From Oxyruncus cristatus (taxonomy: Eukaryota > Chordata > Aves > Passeriformes > Cotingidae), in assembly GCA_013399855.1 (NCBI GenBank), contig VXAY01006800.1:1959296-2023295 (forward strand): 64,000 nucleotides of DNA, written 5' to 3'. The notes under the pieces were generated by a model. It was not told where the DNA came from and did not search any database. It saw only the letters and a list, made by a program, of their open reading frames with translations. The translations under genes and the position numbers were made by a program. This document shows, piece after piece, positions 1 to 12,800 of this stretch (the stretch's first letter is position 1; each line of letters starts with the position of its first letter).

Positions 1-213
1 TGGATATTAGAAAGAAATTCTTTACAGAGAGAGTAATCAGGCACTGGAATGGGCTGCCCAGGGAAGTGGTGGATTCTCCATCCCTGGAGGTTTTCAAGAT
101 GAGGCTGGACGTGGCACTCAGTGCCATAGGCTGGTAACCACGGTGGTGTTGGATCAAGGGTTGGACTTGATGATCTCAGAGGTCCTTTCCAACCCGTCTG
201 ATTCTATGATTCA
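1..213 (+). mobile_element. CR1 LINE 3' end, cut by the window edge
   Basis: This is the 3' terminal part of a chicken-repeat-1 (CR1) non-LTR retrotransposon in sense orientation. The sequence reads through the conserved end of ORF2: a 'GATATTAGAAAGAAATTCTT' block, then 'GGCTGCCCAGGGAAGTGGTGG', then the segment encoding the typical SLEVFK peptide. It ends in the short UTR 'GATTCTATGATTCA', close to the tandem octamer-like end that defines avian CR1. It has no poly-A tail, as expected for CR1. The copy is 5'-truncated at or before base 1 and has no intact ORF, so it is inactive. The family assignment is firm; the subfamily cannot be given without a consensus alignment. Confidence 0.93.
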
Positions 214-2161
214 ATGAAAAGTCTACATTTTCCCATAAGGAAAAATATGAAACCTATATTTGGGGAGCTAGATATACCTCATACAATCATCCCAAAAAGT
301 AAAAATAATAAAAAGATGACATGAAGGTGGCCCAGTAATCTTTGGGCTAGATATGTGTGTGTTTGTAATAGTCGTCACAGCATTATTAGCTTCATAAATT
401 GTATATCAAAGCTCTGAAGTTTTACTTCTCATCTGTAGAAATACTTGCTAGACCAGATTCTCTTGTGCTATCAGTGTTTAAAATTGCAATGTGGGCTAAT
501 AACATCTAACAGTTTGGGTTGAGTTTTGGGGTTCTTTTGATTAATGAAGCTTCCCTGTCTTAGAACTAACTTTACTTTGATTCTGATCCTCAGAACCCTT
601 CTATTCAGACCTTGCTTTTCTGAGTCAGTGATTTCATATTAAAAATAATTTGTTAAGATAGACAGATGGTTTTTCATATTAATGCTGCGAGATCAAATTT
701 AACTATAAAATACTGACAAAAATAATCCCATCTACTGTACTTCTTTACTTTCTTACTCCAACACAACATTATTTATTGATAAGCTAATTTTTTTCAATGG
801 CAATTTTTAAATGAAAGTTTACTTTTCATCTGCCAGCTGGAAGTAGATATCTTAGGTCAGATTGGTCACTTTCAAACTGGAAAGCGCTTTTAAGTGGGTC
901 AAAAAAGGGCTTGTCATAGGTTTGACTCTTTAATAATTCAGTTACAATTTAAAGTATGGAGGAAGCACTCGCATAGCATTTTAAGATCAATACAGGAAAC
1001 ACAATTACTTTGGAAAGCAGAATTGCAATTCAGAGCAATGTTCCAAAATTTCAGCAATGATGCAAGCACTACAGGTAAAAAAGAGGGAAAAAAAACAACC
1101 CACAAATATTGCTGATTAGGCCATAACAATAGTGAAAATGCTTCAGTGTAGTAACAAAAGGTCAGACTTAACATGACTTAAAAATATGAAGTGCTTGCAT
1201 GATAGGTAGTGGTGTTCTTGGGAAATACTGACAACTTGGGCACATATAGGATATGTGGCTGGTGAGGATTCAGCTGTAATACTACATACAGTTTATCTCA
1301 GCATCACTTGAGAGTGAGAGAGGCTGAGACATTTCAAAGTTGAGCAAAAGAGAAGGGATAAAAGGTTTAGACAACAAGACATTGATTAGAAAGCTGAAGG
1401 ATCTGGCAGTGTTGATCTAGAGAGAAGACCAAAGCTGGGCAAGGTAACAATCTTTCACTGTATTAAACATGATTTTAAATAGGACAAATTTTAACCACTC
1501 TTCATGTCCAGTAGAGGCGCAAAATGGATTGTCTCAGTCTGTGGCCTGGGATACTTAGTAGATATGAACTTTATAGCTGCAATAGCACAGATGCCTTAGA
1601 ATTGATATATTTTAGTGAAACTGTGCTATATCTGAATACTGGGAATAACATAAAGGGATAGATAGCTTACAAGACTGATTTCCCTTCAAAGCCAAGAATA
1701 TCTTGAGCACTATGAGTAATAGCATTATGTTTAAAAATTGAATTCTAAAAGTAAATTTTCTTTAGTATTCATGGCTCTTCTTACACAGCATCATGTGCAT
1801 CATTGCTGTTAATTTGTATTGATACAGCATTTGTTACACACTGCTTGAGTAAACCAACTACTCAGATCATACAGGGGCCTTCATTTAAAAGAAAGGAAGC
1901 TGAGACAGTACTAGGTCCATAATTAATTAGAGTAAGTGCCCTGTCTTGTTCCTTCTATCCCTTAGCTAAGGTGGCATTTTTTTCCCCATTTTACTTTCCT
2001 CTTTCCGTTTCTCTTCAGAAGCCTAAGGATCTGTTCTCTTTCTTAGCTGGCACAAGGACGTAGGCTACCTTGTTAAACCATGAAGTATTGGAGATAACAG
2101 GTTTAACATTAGGTATTGGAGGTGAAAAATCCCACCTAACCCATCCACCCACTGTGGATTC

Positions 2162-2250
2162 CTGTTATAATCTGTTATGATGGTTATAATATGGTTATAA
2201 ATGGTTATAATATGGTTATAAATGTTTATAATCCTGTTATAATGGTTTTA
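2162..2250. repeat. AT-rich minisatellite, about 10-11 bp unit
   Basis: Imperfect tandem copies of a unit close to TGGTTATAAT(A) run through this segment, with variants such as TGTTATAATC and TGTTTATAAT. The repetition is obvious by eye, with at least seven related units. It lies in a PCLO intron. The TTATAA core also resembles a TATA motif, but nothing else suggests a promoter. Confidence 0.8.
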
Positions 2251-3519
2251 CTTTAGAATATGTTTAATCCCACTCATTTCTCAATTGACTACAAAAAGGT
2301 TCTTATTTCCTGCTTTTTCTCTCAAAGCAGTGGACTGTTTACTTATGTACTAGTTTCCTTTTATTAGCACAGCAAAAGTTATGATTCAGTTAAAGTTAGG
2401 TTTATAAATTGTTTTCTAGGTGCTAAAACTCAATTAAAAATAATTTTAAAAATTATTAACTTTAATTCACTGAAATGTCATTATAAAAAAAAAAAGTATT
2501 TTTGCTATTTTCTGGTTTCTCCCAGCATACTTTTAAGATGAATGGCTGCTGACAGGTCGGCACCAGAATGCAAACAAACCTCGTATTTACGGAACAAGAT
2601 TGTCTCTGTTGACACCAATTCAGACTTTCAGAAGCTAATCTGTCAATAGTTCTCCAGTCTCTGGAGAGAATGAGTTTTTCCTTTGTGCTTATCTTCTCAG
2701 TTCAATTTCTCCAAATAATTTCCAGTTGTGTTACCAAGAAGGACCTGGACACTGTTAAAGTTTTTCAGAAACTCAAAGGAGTGATTTACATGCTGCAATG
2801 TTCAGCTCAGGGAGTGGAACACATAATGGCATGATGAGTGCTTACAGTCTCTGCACTTAGAATGAAGTTACGAGACAGGAATTAATCGTAGCTGGTTTGC
2901 TTAGTGCTGCCATGCCTAAGTCAACTGGTTAGAAACTCCAAATACAGGGGTAAGTCTGAAACACTGTCACAAAATACAGCTTAGACAGTTCTGTGAAACT
3001 TTGATGTGGAGCCTTAAATTTCTCCCTTGGTGTGACACTCCAGAGGAAGCCTGCCTTTTGGCTCTCCTTCAGAACTTCTTGCATTTTGTACAGCATGAAT
3101 TCAGGTCTCAGTTCAATTTCTGTTCACAGTCTCCATCTGTCCATATCTTCCCTCTAATCTCTTTGCTAAACCCTACTTCTGTTTCCCAGCTGGTCTTTCT
3201 CTGACACTGTCTCTCATCCAATCTAAGTGGTTCCTATCAAAATACAGCTTTGATTATCTCACCTTACTCACTTTGCAAGCTGTTTGCTGATGCCAAATCC
3301 AGCTCAAGCTTCGTGTGTTGGTGCTCTTGCACACCTCGCAAGCCTCTTCCCTGGTGCATAATGGCCAAGCAGGCTAAATGCGCTACCCATTACTAAGAGT
3401 GAAGGCAGGATTTGAAATTTAATAACTGGTATTAAAGGCATGAAGGAGGATTAAATGCTGAGGATTTCTTTAGTGTTTGTGTGTGATGAGAGGTTTAACA
3501 GGTATTATTTCCCTAAATA

Positions 3520-3560
3520 TGGATAACTCCTTGATTTCCGTGAATCTGGATAACTCCTTG
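3520..3560. repeat. Short direct repeat (27-bp period)
   Basis: The 14-mer TGGATAACTCCTTG occurs at 3520-3533 and again at 3547-3560, giving one and a half units of a 27-bp period. It is a simple local duplication in intronic DNA. Confidence 0.85.
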
Positions 3561-4330
3561 TTTTAGACAGTCAGCAGTTGCCAGAGATGAAAAGATAGTC
3601 AGGAAGGGTGACGGATGGAATGAATCAGAATGAGAGTTACCCACCTAAAATTTAGGTCTAATATAGGGAAGATTAATTTGAGACTGAGTGGTTATTTTTA
3701 ATGACTGTATAAAACACAGTGACATAAGCTTCAGGAAATGATAAGGTAGCTTGGAAGTAATATTTACTTCATTTGTTTGTGGAGCACATTTTCTGTAACC
3801 TCTTTCATGGGTGTGTTTTTGCTGTACCTACATGATGTAAGAGGGCAACAGTGAAAAAAAAAAAAAGCTTCCTTTCTGAGTTGAAGTTAGAAGCAATGAC
3901 TGTCGTTTTTTGGAAATTTTACTGTCTGAGTTAATCATTTACATCATGTTGATTCTCCTTTTATGATTCCTGAGTTGTAACCAACAACAAAAATGTCATG
4001 GCCTTCCAGGAAGAATGGAATGGAATCTAAGTTTGTCCTTTGCTCATTTGGTCAGGCATACTGTAGTAAAGAGGATTTTATAGTAATGCCTCCAGATATT
4101 TCTTTAGGCAGTAAAAGTGATTCTTGTGACAACGGTGGTGTAGGCTGCTCTGATTCCTTATGTTCTTACAGCCTGTTGGAGCACTGTTTGTCTGAGGAAC
4201 CATAACCCAGGCACAGGAACCCATTTTTATCTCTTCCTGTTTCTTCGTCATTTAGCCCAAGAACTCACCAAAGAAAACAAAAAGTTTTGACAATGTTACA
4301 GAAGTAGCATTTTTACCGTACAGGTGCACG

Positions 4331-4374
4331 CACACACACACACACACGAGTGTATATATATATATATATATATA
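4331..4374. repeat. Compound microsatellite (CA)n-(TA)n
   Basis: A CA run at about 4331-4347 is followed, after a short interruption, by a pure TA run at about 4353-4374. This is a compound dinucleotide repeat in an intron and is likely length-polymorphic. Confidence 0.95.
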
Positions 4375-4733
4375 AAAGCAAATGGCTTTTCTAGAGGTTT
4401 TTTTGCAAACATGACTGGTAGTGCTTTTTATCTCAGTGACTCTGCAGTTATGGAACATTCTTGCCTACATCAAAGCTTTTATTTAATTAAAATGGATGCT
4501 GCAGTCCTTACTCTTCCATACCTTACACAGTATTTTGGCAGTATATCCATCAAGCTGTTGGTGCTCATGTTGTGTTTTGAAAACATTAACTATCTAAACC
4601 CCTCAGCCTTCATGGATCACAAAAAAATTAATTTGGGAAGGTGCTGTGGATGTCATGCAGTTCCACCTCGACCTCAAAGCTGGGCTAATTTCTAAGATCA
4701 AATATCTAGAGGGCTTATCAAGTTGAAATTTGA

Positions 4734-4804
4734 AAATCTCCAAGGATGGAGATTTCAAGATCCCAGAACAGGATATTTTCTCTTGAAAATATCCTGTTCT
4801 GGGA
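4734..4804. repeat. Two adjacent inverted repeats, one a perfect 20-bp hairpin
   Basis: The arms 4761-4780 and 4785-4804 are exact reverse complements, separated by only four bases (TCTT). This gives a perfect 20-bp stem with a tetraloop-sized gap. Immediately upstream, 4734-4741 (AAATCTCC) and 4748-4755 (GGAGATTT) form a second stem of 8 bp with a 6-base loop. No ORF or known RNA family accounts for it. The likeliest origin is a template switch during replication that perfected an imperfect palindrome. A hairpin RNA made from the PCLO intron is possible but unsupported. Confidence 0.9.
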
Positions 4805-5334
4805 ATTCACTGCTCTCGTGGTGTGAAGAGTGCTTCATTTCCCTTGTGCAACTCGTGCCTTTTGTCCTTCACTGTGCATCCCTTAAAATAGTCTGAGTCT
4901 GTCTTTTTCAGTAGTACTTCATTTGAGAGTGAAGACAGCAATTAGGTGTTTTTTTCCAAGCTCAGTTCCCTTAGCGTCTCTTCTTGAACAGCCACTCTCT
5001 CCCTCAAGGCCTTGCCATCCTACTGGGCCTACACTGGGCTCTCTAATCAGGACTTGAATGCTTTGTGTGGATATAAAACAGGGTGGGAAGAGTATGGGAA
5101 ACTCTCCCATGAGTCCTACTCTTCTGGTTAACGTTGTTGTTCTCATTAGCTCAACCGCAGACACACTCAAACTGCTGTGCTGCTTCACTTCAGAAGCAAA
5201 TTACGTTCCCTCAAGCACTTCCTATGCAACTTGATAAAGAAATACACAGTACAGTTCAGGAAACACTGGTCTATGCCCCCCATTAAGCTCTCAAACCCAT
5301 AATTAGGTTAGAGTAATTTGGGAAATTGCTGGGG

Positions 5335-5431
5335 TATTTTTATTTGTTTGCTTGGGGTTTTTTTCCTGTTTGTTTTGGGTTTGTTTGTTTTTTGTCTGTT
5401 GGCATTTTTTGGTTTGTTTGTTTGTTTTTGC
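5335..5431. repeat. T/G-rich low-complexity tract
   Basis: The segment consists mainly of TTTG/GTTT units with T homopolymers, including runs of GTTTGTTTGTTT. It produces spurious ORFs rich in F, L and C. It is simple repeat sequence in an intron. Confidence 0.9.
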
Positions 5432-6598
5432 TTTCACGCTAGAATGTCCTCCATTTTTTCTAGATTTTTTTTATACACTGAAGTTTTAGGAGGTCATCCT
5501 TTCTTATTAAAAACTAGTATTTGCTTGGGTGCATGTAATGCATAGGTGATATATAAATTCTGAGGTACTAATATCCCAATCTCTGTCATCATTATAGAAG
5601 GAAAATCTTTTATGAATGGTTTCTAGATTTTTGACTCATTAATTTAGAAAATTAGATAAGAAAATGGCTCTTCACTTTCCATGTTATGGCTAACTAGACT
5701 TGAAAAAAAAATCCCCAAAATCCAGTGACAGTATCCTGTCAAACATCTCTCTGAGAATTTCTTTAAAAAATATAGCATAACAATATTTCCATGTTTTATA
5801 CAAATATAATAAGAAGCTACAATTGAAGGATAACTGATGAAGCACTGCCAAAACATTTATAATTTACGTCAGCATCCCGAATTCTAGTTGGCACTCATTA
5901 ATGCATTTTTATTTTGTAATTTCTTAGAACATGACTTTTAGAATCTTAATGTTGTAATAATTTGCTCTATTTGGGAAGATTCTAAAAAATATTTTTACAG
6001 CATCACTGCTGAACCCTTTGTGATCTCTTATGAGGAATTATGTTCACAACTGAGTATTTCCATTGACTTTTGAAGACATAAAGGTTTGTGCTTGTGTTGC
6101 TGTAGAAACATTAATCAGATAGCAAATATATAATTCTCTGAAGTTAATGATACATTCTGTTAATTCAGTCAACCATGTGTCACGTCTTGAGAAAATTAGA
6201 ATGAATTCCTTTCTTTGAACTGGTAATTCCACTATTTCCGATATGGGGAGGCTTTTTTGCACTGTCTTTAGAACAAAATTTCTTAGTTCTGATTATTATA
6301 AAAAATGGAGTCCCTAAATAGACAGAATGTGGAGAACAGGGTGGAAGACTGTTCATTTAAATGGTTGAATTAGTAGTGCTGGAAATTATCTAGTAGAAAA
6401 TAATCTTTAAATCTGAATTTTATATTGAAGATGTTTGAACTTTTCATGGGAAGAAAGGAGTTTTGTATGCTAGAGAAAAAAGATGATAGTTTGACAACTC
6501 CCCATAGAGAAAAAGTAAAAATAAGGTCCAGGCCACTCTTAAGCTGAAAAAATAGACAATGATTATCTTGAAATACTTTTTTTCCTGTCCCATTTAAA

Positions 6599-6886
6599 AG
6601 AAAAAAACCAAACAAACGAACAACAACAACAACAACAAAAATAAAAAAAAGCCAAACCAAAACAAGCAAACAAAAAAACACACACACACACACAAAAAAA
6701 ACAAAACAAAAAAAAACACACAAAAAAAACCCCCAAAGCAATACCCCACCAAAACCAGAGAAGCATGGGTTTTCTTTTCCTTCTTTTCTTTTCCTCTTTT
6801 TCTTTTCCCCCGTGTTTCCTCCTTCCTCTTTCTTTTCTGATCCTCTGGGAATATTTTAAAAACAAGGAAAGAAAAAAAAAAAAAAA
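6599..6886. repeat. Strand-asymmetric low-complexity block (A/C, then T/C, then A/G)
   Basis: About 140 bases of A/C-only style sequence (AAC, CAAA and CA repeats, 6599-6737) are followed by a T/C-rich tract (about 6769-6840) and then an A/G-rich tract with a 16-base A run (about 6862-6887). The apparent ORFs here on the minus strand are made of F, V, C and K and are artefacts of composition. The polypyrimidine and polypurine pieces are adjacent, so triplex or slipped structures are conceivable. Confidence 0.9.
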
Positions 6887-9800
6887 AGACCATTTTATTA
6901 ATGGAGATGGGTTTTCAACTGTCTTAGTTGTTCTGGAACTATTGACAATGCAGTCAATAAAGTAAATGGTGGAATGGGGGAAAGTGACAGACGGTGATAA
7001 TCAGCTCCATTTGCTTCAAAGCCCAGAAGGGATTCAATATATAGAATAGCTCTGAATGTGAGTATTGAACTGCAGATATTAATAGAATAGCTGAAACTGT
7101 AGAAGTCTCATTTTGCATCAAATTCGTGGTTCTGTTTTTACCAGTCTCTAGTCATTTGTTTTTATGTTTATCTTAACCATGCTGATTTGTTATATTGCAC
7201 AGACACTGGAATTAGTAAGAAATGAAGAAATTAGGTGAAACAAGAATGGTGTCCTGCTTACAAAGAGTAGAAATTTGAAATAAAGTATGTTTTAACTTCA
7301 TTGTCCTAAACTGCTGGCAAATATGTAGTGGGGAGAAACATGTAAATGGTTTAAAATTCCAGTATATTTCTGATCCTCATTTCTTTGTCATTAGTTCCGA
7401 ATTTTCTGCAGAAAGTATAGGATTGCTAATAAATTACTATTAAAATCCAAAGTGTTTTTAAAGAAATATGTTTAGCAATATTTCTCCTGCAGTTCAGAAT
7501 ATCCACAGTTTAAACATGGTTTGGAAATATAGTGGCAAAGTGAGAATGAGCAAATTGAAATCAATACTTTGTAGTTTCTCCTGAGCTGATCATGCAGAAG
7601 GAATGAATAGAATGAAGAACAAGCTGAAGATTTCCAGGTATTTTTTTTTTTTCACATGGAGTTTAACAACTGGAAAATATCTTCATGAGGATAGGATTTG
7701 AAACACAATTTCGGATCAAACTCTGTCTTATTCAGCCTCTTCTCCATGACAGGGACCGAGTCATATATTTGCAGTAAAAAATGAGATCATCAACTGATGC
7801 AAAGTCATTTAATATTTTCCTGAAAGAGAGCAGAGCAAATAAAAAAAAAATATTTCATCATTAACTCAGTGTTTATGTGTAAACTGATGTTCAAACAACA
7901 TGGTAAGGAATTGCACACTCATACACAGATCTTGTAGATACTACTGAGGTAAAGGCCATCAGTGATTCATCACTTGAGATAACCTTCACTATTCAGCCAT
8001 CCTGGCTCCTGACTGCTGTATATACAGCACAGTACTAGAATGTTTCCTGTACCTGCAGAAGAGGGATCTGAGAATTAAAGGACTTTGTATTTCCTGATGA
8101 AATACAAACAGCTGATGCTGTAAGTATTGCAGGTTCTATAATACTTATAAAAAGGTTCTTTTGTTTATAGACTTATCAAAGATCTATGAACATAAATACT
8201 GACATCTGAAAATGAAGTAAATGCATTTAAGTCCCTGACTTGATGATTTAGAAATTAAATAAAAACAATGTTCATCATGAGGGATGACTTGATGATCACC
8301 ATCCTAGTCTGTTCAAGGCTCTAAAATCAGTTCATTGATTGATGTTAAACAATAACCTTTTTTCAGTCTTAGCTCAGAGGCAAATAAATACACAGCTAAT
8401 AAACCTGTGACCCTTTAAATATAACTTTGTTGCAGGGTCAAAATATTTCAGCTATGAGATGCTGGTTTGATTAAATAATATAAAATATGACTTTGAATAA
8501 TACCAAATTAATACCAAAATTATTCACAATTTGCAAAATATGAAATAGAAATAATTTTATTAAGTTTCTCATTTAGATCTAGGTGCTCTTAAAAGCTAAT
8601 AATCTTCAGATTTGCACAAAATCAGATTTGACTTGAAATGAGAAAAATTGAAACAAAACCTCTGCACCCATTAACTTTGTATAGGTGGACTAATGAATAA
8701 AACTATTTTCCCCACATCAAACACTGTCTAGCATCCAGGTATATAGTGTTTCCAGTAGGCACTCCTCATCTCTACAGTGCTATTAAACATACCATTATAG
8801 CCGGTGACTATCAGAAATCAACTGATTAAAGTCTGTGCTTCTCACCTTTGCGTCCTTTGACTTACTGTTTTGTGCAATACTGTTTTCTTAAACATTTGTG
8901 GTGTTGGAGGTCTGTGTCTCCAGCAACGTATCCTCACCAGCTAAAACCCATTAGTCACTTCTTCCTTTTTCTGTCTTTGGGAAGATGTCTTTGACAAATC
9001 ACACTTGCATCCAACAGTTCTGCTTTCAGCCCATAAATACTGTTGTTTCTTGTCTGTAAGATGTAGCATTACCACTGTGCCTTAAACTGCTATAGCTCAC
9101 GGTGAACATCAGACTACTTGAGACCTCAAAGCAATCATTTGACTTTCCATTAGTTTATCTGGAACCAAACAGTACTGAATGACATGACTGTAAAGTCTGG
9201 TATTTTTTGAAGATAAGATGTCACTAATATATTCAGCCCTTCTTCTTCCGCTGGTGTGTGCATTTGGATATTACATATATTTCTGCGTTTATTTTGGTTT
9301 TTTTTTTTTTTCTTTGTGAACTCTGGGTTTCCTCTGTAAGATAAACTTCAGAATCATAACTGTCACTAGAAATTTTAAAACCATAGAAAATACATAAAAA
9401 CTACAGAGGAGAGAACCAACCCAAGTGTGTAATCACCTTGTGAACATCTTTTACTGGTTATTTGCCATGTTTCTGTAGTAAGACTCACTGTGCACTGCAT
9501 GTTTAGGGTCATTAGTGTAGTCCATAATCATAGAGATCCTGTATATCTATAATCAAGTAGAGCTACTTTTTACTTAGATTTATTTTGACCTGCGGCAGCA
9601 GTAGACAAAGAGTGATTTGGAACAAGAATAATAGGAGATCTGAAAATGAGGAGGAAGTAAGTATATCCTAGATTCCAGGTCAACCATAAGAATTTTCATT
9701 TTTATGTTATATCTTGAAACATTGCTGTTGCTTTCAGTTCTGTTTCCCCTCTTTTTTTTCTTATATATGTATGTTTAGAAACTGCAAATGGCACATCTTT

Positions 9801-12800
9801 CACATTAACTTCTGATTTTTCTGCTGCCTTCTCTTTATTTTTAACTTCATTAGTGTTTAAAAGTAAGCTTTGCCAAATTTCTGTCTTCCTGTCCTGCTTG
9901 CCACAATAAACAGAAATGGAAGAGGAAGGTCATGATTCTAAAATAGCATAATTGCTATTAAAATTGTAGGAAGAAAATTCATTAAAGGTTACTGCTTTCT
10001 TCTTCCTCAGCCCTACACAGTTGGATTAAATATCGCATTGCATGCAATCCTGTCATCTGATGTAATTTATCCAGGAGTGGAACACTTCTTCCTCTGAAAA
10101 TCAATGTAGATTTCAGTGTTATTAATATAAATTATATTTAATAATTGCTAGAACAATCAGATATAAATATTATCTCCATTTATGCTTAAAAAGAGAAGAG
10201 AGAGGATGTTCTGAAAATCAGAACTTTATCTCAGTTCTGTTCTGTTGAGCTAATCGAGACTGAGTTGAGTGTCATGTCTGGATTTCTTTGGTGAAGAGCT
10301 GGAGCTGATATCCAGTCTGGTTTTAAATACTCACACTGCTCTTTCCCAACTCCATGGATTATATCTGGTGTAGAATCAACAGATGGTAGAATACATGTAC
10401 AAGTAAACAAACAAACAAAAAAAACCCAAACCAAAATAAAAAAGTAAACTTTGAAAAAAATTGGTTTCATATCTTTTAAAAGACTTTTGTCTTGAGATGA
10501 TGTTCTGTTTTGTATCAGTATAGCAAATTTCTGTACATATTTATTCAAGTGTTAATGCTTTCTTTGAAACGTTGGCTTTTTGAAGGTTTGGGGTGGAGTG
10601 GGAGGAGAGGTTAGTTTGGTTTTGTTTAGCTTGTGTCGCTTGGAAATGGGTTTGTAACAAACTGGAAATGCCATTCTTAGAATAAGAATAGGAATATGGA
10701 GTTTTGTGTGGTCTGGCTAGTACAGGTTCTCGCTGTAGAAAAAGTGTTATGGAAAATCTGGACATACTGTGAGTAGTTTTCACACTTCATAAGCTTAGCC
10801 ATCTGTGGCAGATGATCTACTCTGTGTGTTTGTTGTCAGGTTCAGCTACATTTCTTTAAAACGGGTGAGGATTACACCTGCCCTGGGATCAACTGAGCGT
10901 ATTTTAGGGGGAATTCTTATGCTTTGGAAAATGAGGGATAGAGGTAGAGGGGAAACAAAAGTTTGAGGCAGAAGAAGGTTTTAGGGAGACACTGAAAAAC
11001 GGCAGAGAAGAGAGAGAAATGTGCTCACAGCCTGACTGATGGAGAAATCCATTTGTCCAGCTGAGGCAGAGGGGGTTAGGCAGAGTTTACTGCAAGACCA
11101 GAAAGCTGGTGGGTTGTTGGAATGGAGTGAAGCCTGGAAGGCAGGTATCAGCAACTGAGGAGAGTTTCACAAACTTCCTTTTGTTTCTGTTCTATTCTAA
11201 TAGTGTGTAATACTGTGATTTTGTCAACTGTGTAACCACCATGAAGGACTATTGGTGGTTACAGCTCTTGAAAAGCCTTACAGAGCTATACATGGCAAAG
11301 AGCAGAGAAAGAAGTGTCTTTCTACAGCATAATGTGTTGAAGTGGTAATTTTAAGGTGCTTTTGGAAAGAAGGGGAAGAAATTTGATGCAGGCCATTCTA
11401 CAGGTGCACAGCAGTATGGATGAAGCCAGGGCTGAGCAGAAAAGAGTAATAGAAGGCTTAGCTGTGATGGATATAGAAAGGCCTGAATTAAGCAGGTAGG
11501 CACTTGGTGAGTTTGCCTAATCTGTACCTTACTGCAGCAGTTATATGGCCATTGTTCCCCAGCATGAACCACATTTTAGAGAAAGTGATTAATAAGGGCT
11601 CTGCTCACTGTGCCATCTTTAATCTTAGACCAGGGAAGTAAAGCATCATGAGTGCGGAATAAAATAAATACAGCCTGAACAATCAAACTGAGCCAAACTC
11701 AGAGCCTTTGATTGCTGAGGAGAGGCGTCATTTCTGAAGAACTACAGAGGTGGTGAGACTCCTGCACACAGAAAAGGATTGAAAGTCTTCTACAAAGCAG
11801 ATCTTGCAGGAGGAGCCAAAAGCAGAAATTGAATCTGCTGTAGTTGCAGGGAGTGGGAGTGACCCCCTCTGTCTTGAGACACTTACAGGTGACATCTGTG
11901 TTACATGCAGCTGTTTCCACAGGCTGTGAGAGGCACAGGTGTTATTGTGTGAGCTGAAGAAAATCTGCGCTTTCTTTCAGTTCAGTACTCTGGAGGACTA
12001 GCTCAGATTGACTGCACATTATGCGTGTGCTTGGGCAGATGAATCCTCACTCTTGTGAATAAACAAGGGCTGTGGTGCAGCATGTGGTGTCTCATCAGCT
12101 ATCATTCTTTGGAGAAAGTCTGGAGAGAAGGAGAGGCAGAAAAAGCCAAGATTTTCTCACACCTTTTTTATTTGTGTGTTTTTTTTCCTGTAAAACAAGA
12201 TTAATATTTCCTTTCTTTCAGAGATTTGGTGTTGATTGTTTCAGGGTGTTTTTTTTTGTTTGCTTTTTTTTTTTTTATAATGGTAACTGCAAGTTTGCAA
12301 AGTAGCCTGATATCAGTTGAAAACAGATGGTCTTAATTCAGCATATGCATATCATACTGATAAGTATAAACTGTTCTGAATTTTTCTCACCAGTATTTTC
12401 TGGCTAGGATTCTTGGTTAGACTGCAAGAGAATTTAAAGTATGTTCTCATTGACTGGGAAAATATTCTTTATAATCCAGTAAAATTTTCCATAGATGAGA
12501 TCTGAGTTTCAAATAAAATGTATTATTCTGACTGAGGGGAATGACACATAATGATTTGTGTGGTACAGGATGAGAAACAGTGTATTATTGACCCCTATGA
12601 CTGACTGAGCCCATGCTAAGGCTATTTCATTACATGCAGAAAGATTTATTCCAAGCTTTTTTTATTTGAAGGTAAAGTTGAGTGATGTCTTTCTCTATTG
12701 CCAGAAGTAGCTTCATGATTAACAAATCCCAAAGCTAACATCTAATGTTTTGGTTCAATATCTTTTAATAGCTGTTTTCAATTACCGATAGAGAATCACA

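Noticed and set aside
3854..3866. A-runs such as this as tails of processed pseudogenes
   Set aside because: No coding remnant upstream and no flanking target duplication could be seen; homopolymer runs are common throughout this intronic DNA.
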